Shown in pieces: positions 1 to 5,761 of a DNA stretch of 8,172 bases. Location of the stretch: positions 1 through 8,172 of the forward strand of contig JAOZLN010000014.1 in assembly GCA_029934845.1 (NCBI GenBank), written 5' to 3'. Position 1 is the first letter of the stretch. Every line of letters begins with the position of its first letter. Under the pieces are notes generated by a model, which saw only the letters and a program-made list of their open reading frames with translations, had not been told where the DNA came from and did not search any database. The DNA comes from Candidatus Sabulitectum sp. (GTDB lineage Bacteria; Fermentibacterota; Fermentibacteria; Fermentibacterales; JCC-6). The translations under genes were made by a program, and so were the position numbers.

Positions 1-12
1 ATTATAAACAAC

Positions 13-41
13 ACCGACCTCCGGCCGGGCCGGAGGTCGGT
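13..41 (-). terminator. Strong GC-rich hairpin, probable intrinsic terminator of the leftward HEAT/ODP gene
   Basis: A perfect inverted repeat with arms at 13-25 and 29-41 gives a 13-bp, mostly G/C stem closed by a 3-base loop. It lies about 60 bases beyond the stop codon of the leftward gene that ends at 100. Read leftward, the stem is followed by a T-biased run (GTTGTTTATAAT), which is U-rich but not a clean poly-U tract. The position and stem strength support a rho-independent terminator for that gene. Because the stem is symmetrical, it could also serve a rightward-oriented gene to the left of the window, but that sequence is not visible. The 41-99 stretch shows nothing else. Confidence 0.65.
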
Positions 42-99
42 AGTATTACAAGATGACAACGATCCTCAGAAGCGAATCGGTTCCGCAGTGATTATTCTG

Positions 100-1890
100 C
101 TAAGCCTCGAAAAAACTGTCCTCGTTATTCGATTTCATCAGCATGAATTCCGGCAGAGGGATCTTCCACATTGTAAGAACTCGTACTATGCTGATATCAA
201 CAAGATCCAGCGCATCAGCAGGGGTCATATTTCTAAGCTCCCTCAGGAATATCTCGATGGCATACTGAGCATCAACTTTAATATCTGTTACGCCATTCTT
301 CCCAACTGTGATCGCATTTGGAAATGAACCGTCAGCACGGAATGCATTCAACGCTTTGGGAATAATAGTTGAGTCAACGATCTGACTGAATTCTGCCAGC
401 AATTCATTCAGTGCTGAAATGTAGTTCTTTTTGTCGTGATCCTTCAGGAAAAGATCCAGCCCGACCTCAAGATTTTCTACCTTTCCAAGAAAACTATTCA
501 CCAGACCACCGGTTAAGATGCTGCCGTGCTGAGGAGCTATGATACCGGGTGCTTTTTCCAGTTCCCTGATATTACTCACAGCATGTTTCAAAGCAGCCTG
601 ACTGGGCATGTAGATCTGGTGAAAGGTTGCTACCCCTTCCCAGGAATCTTCAGTGGCATACAGGTCTGGCTTAAACGAAAGACCACCAAGGAAATCACCG
701 GAGAAGAGAACACCGGTTTCTTCATCATACAGCATAACTGCACCGCGGAAGTGGCAATACGGTGTTGGTACAAATCTAATTTTATGGCCTGTGCTCAAAA
801 CTACGGACATATCTTTAAAACTCTCTACAGCCTTGTACTTCTTAGGATCAAGACCGTAAAACTTTGCAAGCCTCCAGGAATCTTCAGAGCAGAGTACGAC
901 ACAATTAGGGTTCAGCTTCTGCAGATGACCTGAATTATAGGAAACATCCGGGTCCTGATGGTTAAGAAACATAATATTCAGATTTCTTATTCCGCCGATA
1001 AGAGAAGAGAGTTTCTTTACCAGAGGCGTAAGGTCTTCCGGTGGCCCGGGATCAATAAGCAGATTAATCGTTTTGTCACCATTTTTGAAAATACGCAGGT
1101 AGATATTTCGTTCAAGAAGAGTATCATCTCTTCTACCCACCCAGTAGGTATTGGGTGCTATTTCTACGGGTTTATCCAGGTCAGCATTTTGCATTTTTAT
1201 CTCCCTCTTCACTTCTATTGGCTTGCTCTGTATATGTTGTTCTGTTTTCAGTTCCCTGAGCGATTCAGGTTTGGCTGCAGAATCCTTAAGTTGTTCCGTT
1301 TCCGGCTCCTGATGCAATTCAGGTTTGGCAGCAGAATCCTTAACATGATGCTCCGAATCTGTTGCTTTCTCTTTTTCAACAACCAGATCAGTTTCCGGGT
1401 CTGAGCCGGTGTCAATACTGCCTTCGGCTTTTTCGTCAACACCGCTCTTGAAGGCTTTTGTGACAGCTGAATCCTCTGAGAGCGGCAGGTTCATGCAGGC
1501 CTGAGCAGCAGCAAGACGAAGTTCTTCAGGACCGTCCTTCATGATCTTTCTCAGCCTGGTTCTGGTTTCGAACACAATGTTGTCCTCTTCAGCAGTCCTG
1601 CGAGCTTCAGAGTTTTTTACGGAATCAGAGTTTGTCTGCTGGTGGGATTTCATTATCCATGCACTGATCTTTCCCGCTGCGTTAACTGCTTCCACGCGTA
1701 CCTCAATCAACTCATCATCATTTTCAAAGAGAGAGCAGAGCGGTTCCAATGCCGAAATACTTCCCACCACTCCTATGGCATTTGCAGCATTAGCCCGCAT
1801 GGCGGGATCAGCTTTGTATCCAAGAGCCCTGATAAGTTTTCTTTCGTTCTTGTCCGCTTTAAGTTTACCAATATCCGGAGGTTTTGCCAT
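100..1890 (-). CDS. HEAT-repeat / ODP-type metallo-beta-lactamase fusion protein, possible redox or oxygen sensor
   Basis: This is a 596-residue protein with four visible regions. Residues about 12-135 contain HEAT-like (PBS lyase type) helical repeats, for example DPAMRANAANAIGVVGS and PEELRLAAAQACMNL. Residues about 140-235 are a charged, low-complexity linker with an 18-residue tandem repeat (183-200 and 201-218). Residues about 245-460 form a metallo-beta-lactamase fold of the ODP type found in flavodiiron proteins. Putative metal ligands are H311, D313, D315, H380 (PTPYCHF), D399 (LFSGDF) and H455 (APQHGS). The usual HxExDH motif is HQDPDV here, so Glu is replaced by Asp and the last His by Val316. 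Residues about 465-596 look helical and I cannot assign them. No flavodoxin domain is present, so it is unlikely to be a self-sufficient oxygen or NO reductase. ODP domains without flavodoxin are known as di-iron oxygen/iron sensors in chemotaxis, and a sensory role is inferred here. There is no signal peptide, so it is probably cytoplasmic. The ATG at 1890 follows a GGAGAAGG ribosome site. Confidence 0.85.
   Translation of the reverse strand: MAKPPDIGKLKADKNERKLIRALGYKADPAMRANAANAIGVVGSISALEPLCSLFENDDELIEVRVEAVNAAGKISAWIMKSHQQTNSDSVKNSEARRTAEEDNIVFETRTRLRKIMKDGPEELRLAAAQACMNLPLSEDSAVTKAFKSGVDEKAEGSIDTGSDPETDLVVEKEKATDSEHHVKDSAAKPELHQEPETEQLKDSAAKPESLRELKTEQHIQSKPIEVKREIKMQNADLDKPVEIAPNTYWVGRRDDTLLERNIYLRIFKNGDKTINLLIDPGPPEDLTPLVKKLSSLIGGIRNLNIMFLNHQDPDVSYNSGHLQKLNPNCVVLCSEDSWRLAKFYGLDPKKYKAVESFKDMSVVLSTGHKIRFVPTPYCHFRGAVMLYDEETGVLFSGDFLGGLSFKPDLYATEDSWEGVATFHQIYMPSQAALKHAVSNIRELEKAPGIIAPQHGSILTGGLVNSFLGKVENLEVGLDLFLKDHDKKNYISALNELLAEFSQIVDSTIIPKALNAFRADGSFPNAITVGKNGVTDIKVDAQYAIEIFLRELRNMTPADALDLVDISIVRVLTMWKIPLPEFMLMKSNNEDSFFEA
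1237..1344 (-). repeat. Two tandem 54-base units in the linker of the HEAT/ODP gene
   Basis: Two in-frame units at 1237-1290 and 1291-1344 lie head to tail. Each encodes 18 residues of the form (V/L)KDSAAKPE...TEQ. The halves encoding KDSAAKPE are nearly identical at DNA level, while the other halves have diverged. The repeat is confined to the charged linker between the HEAT and ODP domains. It probably arose by duplication and adjusts linker length; because the units are multiples of three, copy-number change would not break the frame. Confidence 0.85.
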
Positions 1891-2244
1891 GACTATACCC
1901 TTCTCCCTTCAGCAACCCCCTGAAACAGGAAGTCATAACAATTAACTCTCTCAAGAGCTTTGTTTGTTTCACCCGACCGACCAGAGTTCCCTCTGTCTGG
2001 AAATCGTTGCTACCATATTTTAGTACTACATTGCCAGTATTTGCATCACAAAACCCACCTTCGTGATACAGTCACCAAAATGCAACCCGTAAGATACTTG
2101 ATGGTTTACAAAAGTCAACCAGAGTAGAAAACACTACCTGACGCTGCACATGACAAACCAGCGGACCACGTCTGAACCCCTGCCCTGAAGAACACTGTTG
2201 ACAAAACAAGATCACTGCCTGATAAATCGCAGCAGAGGTGAAAA
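1891..2244. promoter_or_regulatory. Divergent intergenic region between the HEAT/ODP and AlkD genes
   Basis: These 354 bases separate two divergently transcribed genes and should hold both promoters. The rightward promoter candidate is listed separately. For the leftward gene I see a good ribosome site directly before the start codon at 1890 but no convincing -35/-10 pair. Small inverted repeats exist (CAGAG/CTCTG at 1982-1995, and ATCAC/GTGAT arms around 2044-2067), but they are short enough to be chance. I find no open reading frame, tRNA or recognisable riboswitch here. Confidence 0.5.
2198..2226 (+). promoter_or_regulatory. Candidate sigma-70-type promoter for the AlkD gene
   Basis: A perfect -35 hexamer TTGACA (2198-2203) is followed by a 17-base spacer and GATAAA (2221-2226), which matches 4 of 6 positions of the -10 consensus. 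Transcription would start near 2233. The ribosome site AGAGGTG (2234-2240) and the ATG at 2245 would then come almost at once, giving a very short leader. The match and spacing are good. The short leader is the main reason for caution. Confidence 0.45.
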
Positions 2245-2952
2245 ATGAAAGACAGCCATAGGATAGTTCTGCTGCTGCAGGAATCTGCAGACCCTGTTCG
2301 AGCTGAACACAGTCAGAGGTTTTTTAGAACAGGCCCAGGTGAGTACGGTGAAGGGGATCTTTTTCTTGGAGTAAGGGTTCCGCAGATAAGGAAACTTGTT
2401 AGAGAGTTCAAGGGTATCGAGCTCTCTTCATTGGAAGAAATGCTGTTTTCAGAATGGCATGAGGTTCGACTCTTTTCCCTTATTTCAATGGTAGAGGCTT
2501 TCAAGATGGGTTCTTCAAAAGAAAAGAGCAGCATATACAAACTGTACATGGGCAATTCACACCGTGTGAACAGCTGGGATCTGGTGGATTCTTCAGCACC
2601 GTACATTGCTGGTGCCTACCTTTGGAATAAGAGCAGAAAACCGCTTTACGATTTTGCTGCGGCCAATTCTCTCTGGAAACGCAGAATCGCCATCATCTCC
2701 ACCCGGTACTTCATAAGGAAAGACGCCTTTGAAGAAACATTGAGTATCTCAGAATTGCTCCTTGCTGACAAAGAAGATCTTATTCACAAGGCAGTTGGCT
2801 GGATGCTTCGTGAAGTCGGGAAAAGGAATCATCAGATCGAAGTGGATTTCCTCAGAGTACATTACAAAAAGATGCCAAGAACAATGTTGAGATATTCAAT
2901 TGAGAAATTTGAACAGGAACTTCGAATCAGATTCCTTAAAGGGACTGTTTAA
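2245..2952 (+). CDS. AlkD-family DNA alkylation repair glycosylase
   Basis: This 235-residue protein matches the AlkD/COG4912 family along its full length and is of typical size. AlkD is an all-helical HEAT-like-repeat glycosylase that removes alkylated bases such as 3-methyladenine and 7-methylguanine from DNA without flipping the base out. Family signatures are visible: VNSWDLVDSSA (108-118), LWKRRIAIISTRYFIR (143-158), DLIHKAVGWMLREVGKR (178-194) and MPRTMLRYSIEKF (210-222). Residues W111, D115, R147 (or R146) and W186 sit at almost the same positions and spacing as the catalytic or DNA-contacting W109, D113, R148 and W187 of Bacillus cereus AlkD, so the enzyme is probably active. The ATG at 2245 has a strong AGAGGTG ribosome site five bases upstream. 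The gene stands alone on its strand, and its last 17 bases overlap the convergent phosphatase gene. No adaptive-response genes (Ada, AlkA, AlkB) are in the window. Confidence 0.93.
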   Translation: MKDSHRIVLLLQESADPVRAEHSQRFFRTGPGEYGEGDLFLGVRVPQIRKLVREFKGIELSSLEEMLFSEWHEVRLFSLISMVEAFKMGSSKEKSSIYKLYMGNSHRVNSWDLVDSSAPYIAGAYLWNKSRKPLYDFAAANSLWKRRIAIISTRYFIRKDAFEETLSISELLLADKEDLIHKAVGWMLREVGKRNHQIEVDFLRVHYKKMPRTMLRYSIEKFEQELRIRFLKGTV

Positions 2953-3379
2953 AGGAATCCCTGAGTTTCTTCTCGAATCTTATCAATACAATCTTCTGTT
3001 CGTCAGTTTCAACAGCCATGGGGTTTGTCTCCCGGAGTCTTTCTATTGCCGTAGTTGCGGAAATACCACCCTCACGCATCAGCCAGGCCGCCCCGAATGT
3101 ACCGGTTCTGCCATTACCGCCCTGGCAATGAACAAGAACTGTACCTTCTGCTTCTTCCACCAGTTTTACAAACCTCATGAGTTTCTCCAGTGCAGGGGCA
3201 TCATAGTCTCTCACCGCTATTTCCACCCATTTGACCCCAGGTATTGCGGGGTTGTATTTCAGCCGCTGTTCTGCTGGATCTATCAATGAGATTATGGTGG
3301 TAAGGTTATCTATCTTCAGCTCAGACTGCCTGGGGTTGTGAGAACCAATAAGTTTCGGTTTGTCTATCCACCACTGCAT
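2936..3379 (-). CDS. Dual-specificity (DUSP23/VH1-like) protein-tyrosine phosphatase
   Basis: This small cytoplasmic phosphatase carries the cysteine phosphatase P-loop HCQGGNGRTG, which fits the CX5R signature. Numbering from the ATG at 3379 (147 residues), the nucleophile is C85 and the phosphate-binding arginine R91. An upstream VRDYDAP stretch supplies the likely general acid (D58 or D60), and ETDEQ near residue 128 matches the conserved glutamine region. The order of segments (WWID...KLIGS, DYDAP, VHC...GRTG, WLMREGGISATTAIERLRETNP, ETDEQ) closely follows DUSP23-type enzymes, which dephosphorylate phosphotyrosine and sometimes phosphoserine/threonine. Its substrate is unknown. An in-frame GTG at 3388 would add three residues, but AAAGGTG lies six bases before the ATG at 3379 and overlaps that GTG, so I prefer the ATG. 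The 3' end overlaps the AlkD gene by 17 bases tail to tail. The gene is divergent from the TSUP permease. Confidence 0.88.
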   Translation of the reverse strand: MQWWIDKPKLIGSHNPRQSELKIDNLTTIISLIDPAEQRLKYNPAIPGVKWVEIAVRDYDAPALEKLMRFVKLVEEAEGTVLVHCQGGNGRTGTFGAAWLMREGGISATTAIERLRETNPMAVETDEQKIVLIRFEKKLRDSFKQSL

Positions 3380-3488
3380 TACGGGCACCTTTCATAAGCG
3401 ATTGAAACAACTGCATTAGAGCCTAACATACCAAACAGACAGTTAGCGAGGTTACTATATTCCCCTGTCAATTCACGAAGGGACCAGA

Positions 3489-4208
3489 TTGCTCTATCCA
3501 ACATTGCTCATTGTCTGCTGCGCGGGCATTCTTCAGGGATTTACCGGATTCGGATATTCCTTACTTGCGTTACCACTGATATGCATGTTCGCTCCTGCAG
3601 GATGGGCTGTTCCTGTAATAGCTGTTTCAAGCCTTGCTCTTAATATCATGGTATTATCCACTTCCTGGCGCAATCTCAGGCTTCGAGGATTTCTGCCACT
3701 TGCTCTTGCTGGCATGGTTTTCACTCCCGCAGGGGCCTGGATGTTAAGTTCTTTATCTGATACCGCCGTAAGAGTAATTATTGGTATCAGCGTTACTTCG
3801 GTTTCCATTCTTTCTCTCTCAAAGTGGGCTCCTCATTTGGAAAGAACAACCCTGGGAATGGCGCTTACTGGAGCTCTCTCAGGAATATTCAATGGCCTTA
3901 CCACTTTCAGTGGACCACCGGCGGTTATCTATCTCTCGGCAACAGAAACTGAAAAAGGTTCTTTTAGAGCTAACCTGTCTGCCTTTTTTCTTGCTCTTAC
4001 GCTTATTGCAATTCCCTCTTTTGTTGGCATGGGGGTAACTTCAGCAGAGAACCTGGTACAGGCTGCAATCTTTCTGCCTGCGGCAGCTCTTGGCGGAACT
4101 ATAGGCATTCTTTTGGCAAAGAAGGTGGACAGCTCAGTATTTAGAAAGATGGCTCTTGTTGCTCTCTCGCTGCTGGGGGTTTTGGGTGCGGTACAGGCTA
4201 TTGTCTGA
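3489..4208 (+). CDS. TauE/SafE (TSUP) family membrane permease
   Basis: This 239-residue, very hydrophobic protein has about seven or eight membrane segments. It shows the internal duplication of the TSUP family (COG0730): GFTGFGYSLLALPL (17-30) in the first half and GALSGIFNGLTTFSGPP (128-144) in the second. Family members move sulfite, sulfonates, sulfoacetate or other small organic anions across the inner membrane, and the substrate here cannot be told from sequence. No sulfur-metabolism gene is nearby. Translation probably starts at TTG 3489, since AAGGGA lies five bases upstream and the hydrophobic first segment begins at once; no ATG gives a full-length product. It converges on the MATE gene with only six bases between the two stop codons, and no obvious terminator hairpin lies there. 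Confidence 0.88.
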   Translation: MLYPTLLIVCCAGILQGFTGFGYSLLALPLICMFAPAGWAVPVIAVSSLALNIMVLSTSWRNLRLRGFLPLALAGMVFTPAGAWMLSSLSDTAVRVIIGISVTSVSILSLSKWAPHLERTTLGMALTGALSGIFNGLTTFSGPPAVIYLSATETEKGSFRANLSAFFLALTLIAIPSFVGMGVTSAENLVQAAIFLPAAALGGTIGILLAKKVDSSVFRKMALVALSLLGVLGAVQAIV

Positions 4209-4214
4209 CAGAGC

Positions 4215-5612
4215 CTAATCCAGGTCAGTTACAGATGCGATGGATTCTACATCTTTTGTGTCAAGTACAAGATGTGCTGCTTTTGTTTTCCAGGTTCCTT
4301 TTCTGAACCAGAGCCATCCGGCAACAGTAACTACTGTATTCGATACGAACATAGACCACCAGATTCCCAGAGGACCCATTCCAAGTGAGTATGCCAGCAG
4401 GTAGGCGCCGGGAATTCTGAGAATCCAGAGTCTGGACATGTTAAGAACCATTACAGGCAGTGTATAGCCAGAGCCCTGGAAGCTACCAAGAAGAACCATT
4501 AGAAATCCGAACACATAAACCGAAGGGGTTGTTATACGAAACATCACCCGACCCAGCTCAATTACCTCCGGGTCATCCACAAACGCCCTGGATATATCAG
4601 CACCAAAGAAAAACATCCCAAGGGCAATTGGAAGCAATATCAATCCAATAAGAAGAAGAGCAGTATTTGAAGACTTCTCTGCCCGCTCTACATTTCCAGC
4701 ACCAAGGTTCTGGCCAACTGCAGTGGCGTTTGCCTGACTTAAACCCATTGCAGGAACGAAAGCCATATGGATTATTCTGTTACCTACACCAAAAGCAGCG
4801 GTAACTGCACTGCCAAATGAATTAACTATGCCGATCATGAAAGTGAAACCGAGACTGGTACCAAGCTGCCCAAGAGAAACAGGAAGCCCTATCTTCATTA
4901 TTTTTCGAATCATAGATCTGTCCGGCTTGATATCTGCAGGAAGTATCCTCATGCCGTTAGCACCCTTGAACAGTCTGTGCATACCAATGAAAGAGGCAAG
5001 TGCCCGACTGAAGACTGTGGCAACTGCGGCGCCCACAACTCCCATTTCCGGAAAGGGTCCAGGGCCGAAAATAAGCAGAGGATCAAGAATTACATTAACA
5101 ACAACAGCAATAAGATTAACCTGCATGGGGCCTACTGTATCACCTAGACCGGTACTGATTCCCTGATAGACAAAGAAAACAAACAGAAGGGGAAATCCTG
5201 CGAAGATCCAGCGCATGTAGTCATAAGTCATCTGCCAGGAATCCGCCGGTGTCTGAAGAAGGTTGAGTATCTGCGAAGTGAAAAAATAACCAGTAATACC
5301 GAAAACAAGACCAATCCCGGTGAGCAGCAGCAGAAGCTGACCTCCTACCAGAGAAGCTTTTCTTTCTTCACCCGCCCCCTTGAACTGACTTACCAGTGTA
5401 GTGCCTGCAGCACCAAGCCCCATGGCCAGCGCAAACGCAATAAAGAAAACATGCATGGTGATGGTGGGCGCGGTCAAAGCCTGTCTGCCAAGTTTACCCA
5501 GCCAGAATGCATCAGCGAGATTGTAGAAAGTCTGAAGCAGATGGGAAATCATTACAGGCCACGCCAGAAGCATAAGCTTCCCCCGGACTGAGCCGGTGGT
5601 CATATCTATCAT
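4215..5612 (-). CDS. MATE-family multidrug/metabolite efflux transporter
   Basis: Numbered from the ATG at 5612, this is a 465-residue inner-membrane protein with about 12 membrane segments in two MatE halves (roughly 12-200 and 235-425). Typical signatures are MTTGSVRGKLMLLAWPVMI at the start, NLADAFWLGKLG with conserved D34 in the first helix, GISTGLGDTVGPMQVNLIAVV (151-171), VILDPLLIFGPG (174-185) and SQANATAVGQNLGAGN (292-307). MATE proteins export cationic drugs, dyes or metabolites in exchange for Na+ or H+. The coupling ion and substrate here are unknown. The frame can be extended to a TTG at 5636, but that codon lacks a ribosome site, whereas the ATG at 5612 has CCAGGG about eight bases upstream. 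A further in-frame ATG at 5603 is possible. The C-terminal tail after the last helix (about 440-465) is hydrophilic. The gene is divergent from the aldehyde dehydrogenase gene, with no regulator next to it. Confidence 0.92.
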   Translation of the reverse strand: MIDMTTGSVRGKLMLLAWPVMISHLLQTFYNLADAFWLGKLGRQALTAPTITMHVFFIAFALAMGLGAAGTTLVSQFKGAGEERKASLVGGQLLLLLTGIGLVFGITGYFFTSQILNLLQTPADSWQMTYDYMRWIFAGFPLLFVFFVYQGISTGLGDTVGPMQVNLIAVVVNVILDPLLIFGPGPFPEMGVVGAAVATVFSRALASFIGMHRLFKGANGMRILPADIKPDRSMIRKIMKIGLPVSLGQLGTSLGFTFMIGIVNSFGSAVTAAFGVGNRIIHMAFVPAMGLSQANATAVGQNLGAGNVERAEKSSNTALLLIGLILLPIALGMFFFGADISRAFVDDPEVIELGRVMFRITTPSVYVFGFLMVLLGSFQGSGYTLPVMVLNMSRLWILRIPGAYLLAYSLGMGPLGIWWSMFVSNTVVTVAGWLWFRKGTWKTKAAHLVLDTKDVESIASVTDLD

Positions 5613-5707
5613 TCCGGAAGCCCTGGCATTTTTCAAGATTGCTCAATTCATAAGGTGTTGCAGTGAACATAACAATCCTGGAAAGTAGCATACAAAAACG
5701 CAAAATG

Positions 5708-5713
5708 ATTATA
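5708..5713 (-). promoter_or_regulatory. Possible -10 element for the MATE gene
   Basis: Read leftward, the bases at 5708-5713 are a perfect TATAAT about 95 bases upstream of the MATE start at 5612. The hexamer 17 bases further upstream is AATTTT, a poor -35, so the call rests on the -10 match and on position within the divergent MATE/aldehyde dehydrogenase spacer. The AT-rich surroundings make a chance match quite possible. No convincing rightward promoter was found in the same spacer. Confidence 0.3.
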
Positions 5714-5761
5714 TATGCACATCGTTATGAAAATTAAACATATCCGCGGAAAGAGTGAACA

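Noticed and set aside
526..1404. Rightward frames of 135 and 148 codons opposite the HEAT/ODP gene
   Set aside because: They are antisense to the ODP domain with its conserved metal ligands. Their translations show no domain or coding character.
100..1890. Annotating the ODP protein as a full flavodiiron NO/O2 reductase
   Set aside because: No flavodoxin domain follows the ODP domain and one ligand of the HxExDH motif is replaced, so the enzyme name would overstate the evidence.
1982..1995. Short CAGAG/CTCTG hairpin in the divergent spacer
   Set aside because: A 5-base stem is expected by chance in a spacer of this size and has no terminator or operator context.
3456..3461. TATATT as a -10 element for the TSUP permease
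   Set aside because: The -10 match and position are reasonable, but no acceptable -35 hexamer lies 16-18 bases upstream, so it was not called as a feature.
5512..5703. 63-codon leftward frame overlapping the start of the MATE gene
   Set aside because: It lies out of frame over the MATE N-terminus, has no recognisable domain and no good ribosome site, so it looks like a shadow frame.
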